Positions 28,501 through 43,500 are shown, counted from the stretch's first letter. The stretch is 64,000 bases of DNA from Eopsaltria australis (GCA_034509425.1 JAVTVJ010001185.1:310001-374000); one strand, 5' to 3'. Numbers and translations are program-made. The notes: generated by a model not told the origin, from the letters alone.

Positions 28501-31500
28501 AAAATATTCCAAATCTAATTGTGTGGTTAACTCTTGGAGTGTTTTACTTTAATTTGCTATACTAATAAAAATGAGCTGCTTTTACAGCATTTGAAGCACT
28601 CAGCTATTGACTGTAACAAAGCTTATTAACACTATCAAGAACATACAAAAATTTAATTGCACAGAACAGATACAGTGTACATTTTCATCTTTAATTTAAT
28701 GCACGTGTAGCAAGCAGTTGAGACCTAACTTTCAAGAGGGATTAAGTTAGCCAACAGGTCAACAAAAGCAGGACGCATCTATGTGCAGTAACAAGAGCAA
28801 GGTAATTATAAGACTTGTATATTGAAGTCCATGCAGGTTTAAGCAAAATTCTCCTGGGGCAAATATGAAAACATTGGGGAATGCTTCCTTCAGGCATTAG
28901 AAAAGGGCATTTGCAGGGGCAAAATCACTTTCTTGCAGACTTCTCTACAATAAAACCCTATTCTAAATCTAACTGCAGTACAAATGTCAGAAGACATTCA
29001 GGCATAAAAGATAAAGAAAAAAGCAAGTTCTGTTGACCTTTTTCAGGACCTACTCATTCAAAGACAACACTCAGCTCTGTCTCTGACAAAGAAACTTTAA
29101 AAGATGAAAACAGGTGGAGGGCTGAAAAGACTTCTAAGTCTTTATACATAATACAAATGCAAAATCTGTTATAGAAGGGCCAGAGGAAAAGCACTCACTG
29201 TATGATCTTGACTACTGCTACCAGAACCCCAGATTCTAAAGCCATAATCAATGGCATTCTGTCTACAGGCTGACTTCTCTTATTAGGCTGAGAGATGAGC
29301 ACCCAAAGATGTCTTAAAAAAACACAGTAAAGTCTTCAATTTCTTGTATTTAGAAAGTTTATAATACGCAAAAAAGAGTTTTTCAGTTGTCATTTGGGTG
29401 ATCTTGAGTTTTTAAACACACTATTGGTAAAAGTTCAAGTACAGAGAAAAAGCAACAACTGAAGGACTATAAAAAGGATATTTTTCTGGTACATCCAGAG
29501 AACTACCTATACTAGAATTCTAAATGCTTCACAAAGGATAACTTCAGGTGGGTCTGCCCAGTCAGTCACTTAGGGAAACTTCTTTAAGAGATGGCCATAT
29601 GGCACATTGTTCCCACGTGAACAATGCACCCCACTTCCCTAGAAAACTCTGCCTATGGCAGAAGGATCATGATTTAAATCATCTTATAAACTTCACTACT
29701 GAACTAAAACTCTTCTGAATGTGTAATACACAGATGCAAATATCAAAATCAACATAAATAGAAGAGCATTCTGAGACGCAGAAAAGAGAATGCATCAACC
29801 TTGACTGCTCCAAATACCCAGAATAAACCCAGAAGAAGTAAGAGTGAAAGCAGGGGGGCATGTGTGAGAAGTAAAGAATGATGTAAAGTACTGAACATAG
29901 AAGGAAGCTTATTTTAATCAGTCCTGCCAGCACAATAGTTTTCAATCACACAGCTTTCACCTTATTTCTTCTACAAGGAAGAGTGCCTATTGAGTGAGCT
30001 TCAATATTAGCCTTCCCTAAGTATTTTACTAGTGTTCTGTGTAATGGAAGAACTGCTCCAAAACTAACTGCAACTGAACTTGTAAGAAGAGAGAATGTCA
30101 CATAGTCAAGGGAAATATGATTCAAGTTTATCTCACATCAATAATACTTATCAAACAACAGTATGCAATAGCATTTCACTCAGTTACACTAAGTATTTAA
30201 TCTCAAAGGTATCAATCAGTAAACAAAAGGGAATTACTTGTCTTTAAACGGGTTTCTTACTTGCACTGCCAGATACATGTCCACTCTCCAACATCTGCTC
30301 TTTCAGTACAGTCATTGTCACTAGGGTTTTCCAAAGGAACATTGGACCAAAGTTGAAGACAACTGGAACCAGTCAGAAGGCGAGTACCTGGAATAAACAT
30401 TTATGAAAATCTAACTGCAAGTAACTGCAAACTATAGATTTTGTCAAGAGAGAGGAAAAAAACATTCTGCAAGCTGAAACTGCAGAAAAACATCTGGCAG
30501 ATACACCTTTTCTAGATTTTTTTGGTAGATTTGAACATCTACAGTTTGAACATCTATAGAACAAACACTTATGAAAATCTAACTACAAGTAAGCAGCAAA
30601 CTATAGATTTTGTAAAGAGAGGAAAAAAAAATGTTCTGCAAAGCTGAAACTGCAGAAAAAAAATCTGGCAGACACACCCTTTCCAGATTTTTTTTGGCGG
30701 ATTTGAGCATCTACAGTTCAAACCATGAAAATTAATCAGATTTTAGTTATTCTCTAAAAGAATAACTTGGTCTACTGTAGACATTCCTCTTTCTCATCAA
30801 ATATTTCCCATTTAAGCCATGTTTTCTTATCTGCTCAGATAAGAAAAATCGAGTCATACCATACAGATGCACTTAATATGTTAGTTCTCCTGTAATGAGT
30901 GACAAAAGGCATATTTCACTCCCCTTTGGTGCCCTCTATCATGCTAGGACAGAACAAAAACCTTTTCCTTGTCCACAAGGAATGACAAAATTTATATTAA
31001 AAATCAGTTGTGGAATGAAATAGAGAAGTGTTTCTTTTAATCTGTTCGTACCTGTGGGATCCCATGTTAGATTATGTGCTATGGCTTCCAATGAGATTTG
31101 AGCATTCTTCTGCCACTGGTAATGTAACACCTGAAATTTTAAGTATTTACAAACATTTGCATGAAAACACTTCATTCTCCTCTGTTCTCTTTTTATAATA
31201 TAAACAGTATGTCTTCACGGCATTCTCCAAATTTTATGAAGATGTTTAATGTAAGCTACTGCTTATCTAATAAAAATTGATTCATTCTGACATTAAAAAA
31301 AATAGCTTTTCACTAATATGACCATACTTATAGCAGTTTCTAACTTCTTATTTTAAAAATTTAGATTGAAGAAAATCAGTATATAAACTCACTACCGAAA
31401 TGTAAGAATTTTTTTAGGAGAAAGTAAGATTTTACTTTTGGAATAAAGAAAAGATACTGAAAATGACACAAGTTAAGTGCACTTGATGTTTGATATCTGC

Positions 31501-34500
31501 ACCATTGTTGAATCAGAAGTTCAGAAAGGTCAAGATAACACGTGATACTTCCCCTCCACTCTTTTTTTTTTTTTTTAATATACAACAGGACAGTCAAATA
31601 TCTTTAATTTTTGCATCACTACTTTACTCTCTAGAACAAGTAGAGGATTAAGTTCGCAAAATATTTATCTTGTCTGTTTCCATAATAGACCACAAAGGTT
31701 TGATGTTTTGAAAATGAAATTAAAACATTTCTGGAAACAATATTAAGAGGTAATGAGTTTTTCAATTCATGGACTTTTTCTAAAGTAGTCATCCCCCATC
31801 CCAAAAATATCACACTAAATAGAAGTGAAGTCAAAATACGACAACTCAGTCTTTCAGAAATTTGGCAGAAGACAGTGAGAAGCAGCTGCAGATAAGAATC
31901 TAAACAAAGTATTTGCAAAGCTGGTTTGTCTGGGTTTTTTCAGACCCTGAACATTCTAGTAAACAGAAGACAATCTCACAATAATTTTCAACAATATGCT
32001 GGAAACTATTGCATAAAAGTCAACTGAAAGAATAAAGTAACAGAGTATTTCTTCAGCTATAAACATCTGAAAGCAAATCAGGGTAGTGAGTGCCTACTCT
32101 ACTGCTTACTGCTACTACTCCAACTTTGAAGTTACAAACTAAATATATTCTGTTTACCAGTACACAAAAACATTCACAATGGATTAAAAAATGAGGTGGA
32201 TGAACCAAAAACAAGAGCAGTATATCCAAAGTGTTCATAGGAGTGTAAGAATTCGCATCTCACCATAATTTTATTTCACTCCTTTCCAGTGATGTAAATT
32301 ATTACACAGGTGTTCATTTCCAGCTATTTAATTAATATATAATATACCACAAGTTTACACACACACCAAGAATCTTATGACTGAGTTGGTTAGTACAAAG
32401 AGGGGAATCCACTAGATGGCCATATAAACAATTCGTTCATGCAAATAGAGACCAAACCCCTGAAGAAGGAGACAGAAGCTCCTCGAGCAATTGCTGTCAA
32501 AGTTCTCCTATCAACAAACTGACTTTAATTAGAATCTCATGCTTCTAATTATAGCCATATGCCTCTTCATCTAAGAAGCATGGTTAAGTAACTTGCCCTA
32601 AATTATATTATTACTCACAAATTAAGATTCTGGATATTAATCACTAAACCACTGTCACCAAAAGTAAGCCCCAAGAGAATAAATATTGTTCTTATTCACC
32701 ATCAGAACACTGAAGTATAATCATTCAGCCAGATACTCTAAAAGAGCCACAGATTACTGAAACTATTACAACTTGACCAAGGGCATTTAATTTCATAAGC
32801 AAAAGTTAAAGTAAGAACTGTAAAACACATCAAAACATAAAGGCTACACAGGATGGTTCAAAAAGGAATTCCTATTTTAATGGTTACACTCATTGCAGAA
32901 TGGGGCTCTGTAAATTTTTTAAGGCTCTGGAATATTTTGGTTATGAACTGCAGCGTTACATAAGTAAGTAATATGAAGCATTATAGTAAAGCCTATCTTC
33001 CTTAAAACTATTTCAATTACAGCCTTCTGTCCTTCTCCAACCATTTTCACTTTCCAAGGACCGCCTTATGTGACTTTATTCTAACATTAAAAGAAGACAT
33101 CAAAAAACCCTCCAACTTTAAAGCAAACCAGCAAAATCAGTCAGGCTTTGTAACTGCTCAAATAAATTAAGGAGTGATGAAATACTTACATTATGATGAC
33201 TGCTGTTCTGCTTCAAGACACTAACTGGCTCAAAGATACAAATCACCTTTCCATAAGAAGCTGCAATCTAAAGCAATATATATTTATATGTATATAAACA
33301 CACATAAAATAAACAAGCTGTTGAACAAACAAGAACAAAATGCAGATGGTTGGTTTTACTTTTAACCCTGCTTGTAGATAAATTTGAAGCTCACATCCAC
33401 ATTTTCTTCTGAAAACAAAAAATGGCATTTACCAAAAATCACGAAGCTGGAGTTGTCGATAATAAAAATAAATCCTCCATTTACTCATTAATCACAATGA
33501 ACTACTGAGAGTATAGCTGTATATAGTACTTTTTTTAAAATCATATCTTTAGTAATAGTCTTTCCATATTGAATTACATAAACACTCAAAACAGTCCGCA
33601 GAGTTCACATTCTCAGACATGGTCAGAGTACTTTTGTGCATTTCCCTAGCATTAGAACAGGCTACCTTTTACAAAGTTATTTCAAAAGACCCAAACTATG
33701 CAAGGAAAACATTCAACGCAGGAAACTGCAATAAAACTGAAGTCTAACATAAAACAGTTCAAAAACAGTTCCAATATGGTCAGTTTTAATTAGTGTTTGA
33801 AAGTCTTATTTCATCACAGATTATCACCCACCTCAAACTTGCACTAAGACAAAATTAATAGTACTTAATTTCAAGGTATCTATATAAAAGCAAGCCTAGA
33901 AGACTTGCTAGGAAGAGCCAAAACAAGCCAAATGTATGTTAAAGACCTCAGGCAGAGAGCCTGAGAGAACTGTCATACAGCAATGTTGCCAAAAAATATT
34001 CTGAAGTACAAATTTACAAAAATCAAGGAGTCTACATAGGTCATGAACAATGGACATCCTGCATTCTGAAGCGATGGTGGTTGATAAAAAGAGAGTATCT
34101 ACAGATATTATATGCTCTAATAATCAATTCCCTATTTCTGTAAAATTCTGACTTATAAAGTTTTCCTTTAACAATAATAAAGAAAGTTAGATTCACTTTA
34201 TAAAATACATTTTGATTCCAGTATCAACCACAAAAGCTTGAAAAGAAACCAAACTAACCCATGATATGTTAAGATCTATACAAACATAGAGATTAATATA
34301 GATCCTCAAATCCACAGATCCATAGCTTTAAGAGAAACCCTCTACATTAGAAGAGATAGTTAAATAAATTTCTATCCTACTAACATCAGCCTGACCCAAA
34401 AATGTCAAGAATAATTTTGTCACATTTGCAAGGAAAAAGTTTCTTCACGCATTTTGCATCTCAGACTATTATCTGCCCTCTCTTAACTCTCTTTAACTAC

Positions 34501-37500
34501 CTCACTTACTGTTGTATTCTCTAATAATTCCATTCCACACCCAAGAGCAAGAAATTTATATAAACTCATATTGATTAGATCTCTTCCTTTTTTCCTTTTC
34601 TCCAAATGTGGACATTTTTCTATATTTTATTGTTTAGTGGGTTTTAAAGATAAACTAAGACTAGCATTACAAAATGCTCAACTTGTAGTGTCCAGAGTAA
34701 CTGCTACCCCCTGAAACTTTCCACAAGCTTCCACAGTGATACAGCCACTCAGCCCACATCTTCACTGAGCTGCACTCTGTCAAAAAGAATAATGGTGGGA
34801 ATGAGAGCACCCTCAGCAAGTTCTCTGATGACACCAGGCTGTGTGGGGCAGGTGACAGGCTGTAGGGAAGGGATTGCACACTTTCCAAGCCTGTCCAAGG
34901 TCCCTCTGGTTGAAAACTTAACTTTAACATACATTAACAGAAAGAAGGGAAGAGACATCACCATGTCCTGGACTGCTTCAAAAGAATTTCCCTACACTAC
35001 TGAGACACCACCTAGAGTACCACACCCAGTGTCCCCAGCACCAGGAAGACGTGGACATGTTGGGTCCAAGGAAGGGACACAAAAATAGTCAGAGAGCCAG
35101 AGTACTTCTCCTATGAAGACACACTGAGAGTGTTGGAATTGTCGAACACTTGGACAAACCAAAGAGGAATCTATGTGCCAGTACTGATGAAGAATGTCTA
35201 AGAAGAAATTCCATCCTTTTAAGAATGACCTGAAAATGCACTGATGAGTCTGGTCACTAAGCAAATTCCTAGCCATTCACCGCTTAGTACTTCAGCACAT
35301 TAGAAACACATCCAGTTTCCTGACAGCACGTGATACCAACTTGCAGACTACTGAAGAACTGAAAAAATTCTGAAGCTTAGTAAGCCTTACAGTGTGATAT
35401 GCTCACGTGTGTTAATTTACAATTCAAGGACAATTTTTCATTTAAATGCATACAGAATTGGTATCATGCAATCCAGATGACCTTGTAAATTTAGAGAAAT
35501 AATCTTCAGTGAACTCAGAAGTAACTTCTATTTAACAGCAGCCAGTGGAGAAATCCAGGTAGACTATGGCTATGAGGTGCCAGAGACACAGAGAACATTT
35601 CCTCATTTTCATTTGTGTTCCTTCACTACCACTGCACGAGTTTATCATTCAAAGGCTAAAAAGCAGGAACTGGGTGTGGCCGGGGTTTCATCACCACAGT
35701 ATTCACATGTAAACACAAACTGGTTTCCATCAGGGGTTTTGTCTCAAGATGGAAACCAGAATCTAACTCTCAGCAGCTCATAATACTCATAGTATGAGCA
35801 GAAAGCTGGCATTATCTACTCACAAGGACAGGCTTAAAGAAACACAAATGTTAGAAAACCCCTCTTACATGAGCAAATATTTATCCAGACAGAGTTCCTA
35901 TTGAATTAGTCAATAGTTTAATCCCTGTGACATCCCAATGGGGTGTCACATAACCGTGACATCCCAGTTAACAGTTACCTGCTTACTTCTTTTTCACTCA
36001 GATACGAAAATTTTAAAAAAGCTCTGTTAGAAGGACTTAAAACCTAGTGTTGTCTAAAATACAACATTTCTGATGCAGACCTACCTACCAAAAACAAAAA
36101 CTAAGAATTCAAGAAAGGAAACCCCATCCAGGAGATGGGGTTTATGAATTACTTGAAACAGATGTCATTTTTATGGATGATCTGAAAGTGATTTTTGTGG
36201 AAGCATGCATCTCCTCCCAGCCATTAACATGTCGAAGCATGTCAATGACATGCCCAGTAATGCAAAGCCATAGTGAATAAATTACTTTTGTTTCCAACTT
36301 AGTCATCTCTTAGTCAAATTCTTGCCCTGAATGTAGCCCTGAATTCACAACCTTCTGTGCAGTCCCATCTATCTTCTACAACCATCTATCGTATCTATGG
36401 TTACTATTTCACATTTACTGCATTGCATACAAGACAGAGCAATCAGTTATTCCACTATTCATTGTAGTATATTTGCCCTAACTTGCAAGTATCCACATTC
36501 CTATGAAAGTGCTTAACATGACATTGCAGGAACATTATTAGAAACATACCTTCCCCTGTTGCATTGAACAGTCCACACATCCCACTTGAATGTTTCCATG
36601 TTTTGCTCCAGGGATTATCTGTAATCTTTCAAAGTCAGTCCCCAGTACCACAATATCACATCCTGATGCATATGCCTAAAGTATATAAAAAAATTAATTA
36701 AAATCACCTGAAAGAAAACAAAAAAACCCACTCCAAAATAATGTAAAGCTGTATCTACTTACAGCGTATCAGTGAAGCATGAAACAGTACAGTACATGCA
36801 TCCTAGCCATGTAAAAAACTATACAGTGAGAAAAGGTATTTGCAGAGGACATACAGATGTCTGCAATTTAAAACCGAGTAATATACATGGCAAATTACTC
36901 TTTCCCTATGCTTGTAAGTGCATCATAAGACTTGCACAACAAGCAAACAGTGGTTTGTGATAGAAAAGGCAAAAAAAGATGGAGATACAAAAACATCTAA
37001 AAGAAAAGCATAAAAACTAAACTTCTTGCAAAGTAGGAAAACATAATGTATTTCTTAGATTGGAGACAGAGACTTGAGAAGTTTTTCTTTTAATTTTTGA
37101 AATTTCTGGAAATGGGGAATAGAATTGAGGAGCTAAAATTTTACTGAAGCATTTAGTAAGGACTTTGTACAGGAAAAATCAAAAGGGTAACAACATAAAG
37201 CTTAGTTATACAGAAGCAAAACTGTCCTCTCAGACTTGTTGGGTCTCAATTCTCTCAAGTTCATATGGTCACTGAGTATGTTGATGTATCTAACATATTC
37301 ACAGAGCCAGTTCATTGAGTCCTGCAATGCTCAAGTCAAAATTTCTTCCTACCTTCTTGGAAATTTTATTAGATACTGACTACAGATATAAATAGAGGAA
37401 AATATTAAACACTAGAGAAACTTGTGGAAACAGTGAGCAGAATCATTCAATTAGCATAAGAAAGCAGCATTCAAGGACTAAAGTCCTAGAAAAAGGAATG

Positions 37501-40500
37501 CACACTCATTAAAAAGTTAGTCAGAAAGATAGCAACAAAATTAAGAGCACAAACAAGTGTTTTGTTAGAGGGCCAGAGAATGATAATAGGATCAAAAATA
37601 CCATTTTAATTGGCTAAAAGTTTCAAGAGCAGAATAGTCCCACAGAAACTGAAGATGGAAGATTTCCATACACCGACAAAAATGATCATGCCTAACAACC
37701 AACTCCTTTACTGATTTCTAATCAATTTGAAATCAAAAGCAGAACAAATGGAGGCTAGCTATATAAATTTAAAATCTGATGATCATGTTTTCAAGTGTTT
37801 TACATGAAAGACTACTTTTACCAAGACTGGCCTAGACTATCATACCATTACATACCTTAAAATAAATAAATTAAAATAAAAATACAGAGATTTCAGTCAG
37901 AAGACATTTTTCCCCACAAAGGCGTAAGTGATACTTTGAATAAAAATCTCAGTCAGAAGACTATGTTCACCACTCTCAGCCAATATTCAGCTATCACATT
38001 GCAACCAGCAAAACACCAGACACCACCTCATAATTGAAAATGCTGTCTATAATTCTGCAGGCTAAATATAACCATATATTTATTTATGATCACTTATTAC
38101 TGGTAGGTTTTTGACCCCCTTCCTGGTCCAGTTCCCCCTTTAGCATCAAAACATTCAAGCAGTGTAATTCCTTTTGTCAAAAGGATAGCATTTATTACTG
38201 AGATACTGAACTACAGGGTCTAAAGCAATCTAAGTGAAAACTCACTCCAAAAGAGGAGATTGAGTATTAATTTTTGTTCAAATGTTGAAGTAACTATTTT
38301 GATGTGATGGCATGAACTTCAGACCTGTTCGTCACAGAACATTTCTTCAGTTAAAAGTGATCTCACCTGGTGACTCACTGGTTAAGTCCACAGTTCACCA
38401 GAAAAAGCTTATTCAGAAATATCGCATGTACAATTTTTCCCAAAGCCATTTTGTAGAATTTAGAGTTCTGTATAGAGGCCGTTTTAAGGAAAACAAACAC
38501 AAACAAAAAGAAGTGTTTCCATGTCAAGACATAACATAGAAACCTAGACACAGCTTTATTAAAAATATATTTAAGATTGAACTGTCAAAGGCTGTATGAG
38601 GCCCACCTGTTGCGTATGCTCCACTACGCCTCATCAGCACTTCAAAGACCATCTGGTTGTCTCCATTTCTAGCTTCACAGGCAAGGCTGAAATCACCTCA
38701 TGCCACCACCATAATCATAGAATATAACACAAAGAATGGCTTGGATCGGAAGGGACCTTAAAGATCATCTGGTTCCAACTTCTTTGCAGCGGGCAGGAAC
38801 ATCTTTCACTAGACCAGGTCGCTCAGAGCCCCATCCAACCTGGCCTTGAACACTTGCAGGGTTGAGGCACCCACAGCTTCTCTGGACAAGTATTCCAGCA
38901 CCTCATTAACTTCACAGTAAAGAATTTCTTTCTAACATCTAATCTAAACCTACTCTCAGTCTGAAGCCATTCCCCCTTGTCCTGTCACTACATGTCCTTG
39001 TCAACAGTCTCTCTCAATCTTTCTTGGAGGCTCTCTTCAGGAACAGGAAGGCAACAATAAGATAATCCTTAAGCCCTTTCTTTTCCAGACTGAACTTCTC
39101 TCAGCCCCTCCTCATGCTCCATCCTTCTCATTATATTCATGACCCACCTCTGGACTTGCTCCTGGAGGTCAATATCTTTCCTGTGCTGGGACCCCTGAGC
39201 TGGATGCAGCACTGCAAGTGGGATCTCACCAGAGCAGAGCAGAGGGGCAGAATCCCCTCTCTTCCCTGCTGCCCACGCTGCTTTGGGTGCAGCTCAGGGC
39301 ACGTTTGGCATCCTGGGCTGTGAGTGCCCATGGCTGGGTCATGCCCAGCCTCTCCTCCACCAGCACCCCCAAGTCCTTCTCATAGGGCTGCTCTCAATCC
39401 CTTCATCCCCCAGCCTGGATTGATACTGGGGGCTGTCCAAACCCAGGTGCAGCACTTTTCACTTGGTCTTGTTAAACCTCATCTAAACCTCTATACTTCC
39501 ACCATAGTGAACAGGGACCAACATACGAAGTAACATACACCATCAGTAGAGATCATGCAATTCATAAAATAACTATTTCAATAAGATCAGTAACTCCATC
39601 AGTTTTAAGTCCTCAGTAAACTTGGCATTTTGCACTGAAAAACTCTGTCAGTAACTATCAAACATTATACGTTAGAGACTTGAGAAATTGGTATATTCAT
39701 CAATGCATCAGGAAAAAAGGTTTAAAATAGTATTACAGAATATCCTGAGCTAGAAGGGACCCACAAAGATCACTGGAATCAAACTCTTGGTCCTACACAG
39801 GAAGCTCCAAGAACCACACCACATGCCCAAGAGAGTGTCAAAACACTTCTTGAGCTCTGTCAGGCTGGTGCTGTGACCCCTTCCCTGGGGAGCCTGTTCC
39901 AGTACCCATCCTTTGAGAGAACATTTTCCTAATATCCTGCCTATGCCTGCCCTGACACAACTTCAGGCCATTCCCTAGAGTCCTGCCACTGGCCACCACA
40001 GAGAAGGAATCAGTCCTGCCCCTCCACTTTTCCTTGTGAGGAAGATGCAGGTTGCCATGACCTCTTAGCCTGGCTGTCACTGCCGATAAGGCTTTCCTTT
40101 CAGACCCTTCACTGTCTCCTTTGAATGGTCTTTCACAGCTTTAAAACCTTCTATTCTGCTGCTCAAAACTCAAAACCCAGGCTAGCTCCTGCTAACCTGG
40201 GCTATGATGGACAAGATTAGCTTAAAGTAGTATTTAAGCATCTTAGACCTGCTGTTTCCTGAAGGTGTCCCCTTTATGAATATGAACCAAAAACTATACC
40301 TCCTCATCTCTTCTGCTATGTTTAAACATGGCTATTATTTTATGTTTAATAATAATAATAATAATAACTTCATATGGCATTTGTTTAAAAAAGGTTTGTC
40401 AAAGTGGGGATGAACTTTCTGATAAAAACATGGGGAGTTTCTTCTCATCCTAGTTATTGTCAGTTCTAACAATTAATTGTAAGTGCACTTTAAAGAAGGT

Positions 40501-43500
40501 GAAGCTGAGTGCCCTCTCAAAATCTTGTTTTTAGAAGAAAAGTATAGTCATTCCACCCTTCTGTTCTGGTATTTCTCCACACTGCTTGAAAAGACTGATA
40601 TTTGGGGAAAAAAATAATCACTTCAGACATCAGTCTGTTCAGACAGATTAGATCTAGACTTGGTCACACTGGTTTCCCAATGTTCAGTAAACTGCAGAAC
40701 CACTGACTAGCTCCTCAGCCTGTAGAACTGATCTGTTCCCAAAGAGATGGAAAAGGGAAAAAAAGACCTTTTCAAAGAGCTTCCAAATATAACTACAGCC
40801 AAGCAGAAGGATGATGACTTGGAGGTTATTTTTGATGTTTAGTTAATGTTCGCCTGCAGGAGAACCACAATTTCAAAGACAAAAGGCAAGGGATGCAGAG
40901 GATAGGGAAGTTATATATTACAATGGAAAAAATGTCTGAAGAAGCAGGTGACTAAGTTTTCTGGCAAATAAAACTGCAACTAGCTCCCTTTTCTACTGCT
41001 GCCTACTACTCTCATTATTCCTCACACTGACCAGACACTTCAGGAGGGAAGCTTGTGTATTCCCCTTCTCCTAAGGTGTCCTTCCTTTGGTTCTTTGTTG
41101 TCCCCCCTGCACCTCATCCGTTAAACTGTATCTGTGCAGAGATGTTAGATCCTCTTACACACTCACTGGAGCCCAGACTCCAGCTCTAAATGAGGTTCTC
41201 AAGCAGTAGTATCTTACCAAGATGTTTCTCTAAACAAAGTTCATAAAATTAACTACTGTACTAGTTGTACTCTTAGATTTTTTTATTCACTGCACAGGTA
41301 TTTTAGTGTAGTATAACAGAAGACCGTACTCAGGAGAAAGAAATATCTTCCATTTCCTAAGAGTGTCTCAAATACAACAAGAAAGAATTCTGCCTACCAG
41401 TCACTTTATCTAACTTCTATTGCGAGACTTGTCCATGATAGTTCACATGCTTCATTTTAACAGGACCTAATAAGAGTGCATTTTTATAAGCTACAATAAC
41501 TAAGAAAAAAGATAATTGCAGTCTTCTCTTCAGCAAAGTGCAAGTGATTTCAGTACAAGAATTTCCTGTATGTATGTATATATATATATGTACACACATG
41601 TATTTTCATATATATATTCACTTAACTATATTACTTGGCCCTTGGAGGGGAGGGGAAGAGAGGGAAGGGCATGGCACAAAATGCTGTCATACAGCTGAAT
41701 AGCAGAAGAATTCCTAAATATACATTAATTTTACAGAATAAAAATAATATTTAAAACCCTAAGACAAGTTTTTGAAGCAAGCAGAACCTCTACGCCTGAT
41801 GTTGGCAGGTCATAAAAGCCTTTCACCTTAAGAATGCCCTAGAACATTTACAAGAAAGTTGTCTTTGCACAATAAGACAAGCAGATAACGTGATATTATC
41901 ATGTGCTTGGAATGTTTATTAAACAATGCTTTGTTCTTCTGTTACAGAAATAAACAAGATAAAACTAGTTCAAGCTGCAGGATCATGGATCTCGCTTGCT
42001 GCTGACATAGCAAACAAGCCTGAAATTAGGGAGTGAAAGATGTTCCAGGCCTGTGAAAACGTGATTTTGCAGAGCAGAAGTGGTTTTCACAAAAATTCTG
42101 CCTGTTCTTTTAATCCAGTGTTGGCTCTTAGTTCTAAATTAATATTTCTTTGAAGAAGAATAACAGACATTTTGACTAGAATAGTGCTTTAAAAGCATGA
42201 GAAATAGTATGAACTGTTATATGAACTATTCTGATTTCTTTCTAAAGTGAAAGCTTGATATACACAACTCACAATTTGAGACTGGTACTGGGAAATTACT
42301 CTCAACAGAGGGAAAGCAAACAATCGGGGGTCTTGACCTCTCATGTAGCAGAGCACCTCTAACACAGTTATTTCCCTTACACTCCTTTTTGACATATTCT
42401 TCTATGTACTGACATATGAAGTTTTTGCTATAGTTTCTGCTACAGCTATGTAAGGGCTGACACATTACCTTGGACAACTTGTACAAACTTTATTTAACCT
42501 ACGTCTCTTACATGAAGGGCAGCTATCAGCCATGGCTAAATGCAGCAGAACATGTGTACACGTGCATATTTATAAAGATAGATATATATAGATATATATA
42601 TAGAGATATATATATAAACACACTCAAGCACATATGGGATGAACATACACTAGAAAGACAAAGCAGAACTCAGTAAAAGTCAACATAAAAACTAAAGATA
42701 AACCTGTGAAGCAGATGATACTGCAATAATTGCTATATTTTTCCACCCTGTCCACAGAATGGTCAAAGTCAAAACAGTCACCATGAGCCACGTTCTATCT
42801 TGCTGAATTATTTTATCCTATTTTAGTATGGTGTCTCTCCATCCCCACTTTTGCATCAGAATTTACACCACTCTAGTATTCCACTTAAAAATCTTATTTA
42901 AAAGAATTAAAATCTTTATTAGGATGCTAAATTAAATTTTAAGCAATAATATTTCATTGTGTTTGGGAAAAAAACCCCAACTTTCTCATTTAACAAAAGT
43001 ACTTGAATTATTATACTGCAATTGTATTATAGTATATGTAAGTACCAGATTGACTGGCCATGCACTTCGAATCACATTTCACTGAAACTGCACTTTCCAT
43101 TGATGTGTAAAGAAATCTTATCATTTTTTAAAGATTCATTCAGTTAAGAAACAATTAATTTCTTAGGTCTAGAGTTGCTTAACTGAAGTATTAAAAAAAA
43201 AAAAAAAAAGGAACTCTTCCCTGCTAAATCCCTTCCCTTTACTAAACCCCAACCAAGAAGCAGGTGAGAGGTAAACAGTGTAATTTCTTGACTGACTCTT
43301 ACGACCACTTATTTTTCTGGACTACACACATCCAGGGAGTTCTAAGTACATATATTAAGCATTTTTTTTGACAGGTTTATATAACTGAGTCATGTAAATT
43401 ACTATTATTTATCAAAAAACTTTGCAAAACAGGAAGCCTTTTTCTAGTGCAACCCAGTAGCTTAAGAAAACTCAGCATGGTCTTCACCAAGCTATGAAAC

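Noticed and set aside
30391..30722. Two-copy repeat considered as the start of a CRISPR-like array
   Set aside because: Only two 168-bp units, no spacer organisation, and the setting is a vertebrate intron.
34667..35276. Several overlapping open frames of 70-98 codons
   Set aside because: They fall in a decayed CR1 fragment and do not match the CR1 protein continuously.
39114..39533. Open frames of about 69 codons in the GC-rich stretch of intron 1
   Set aside because: They lie in the non-coding orientation or truncated 3' end of a CR1 element.
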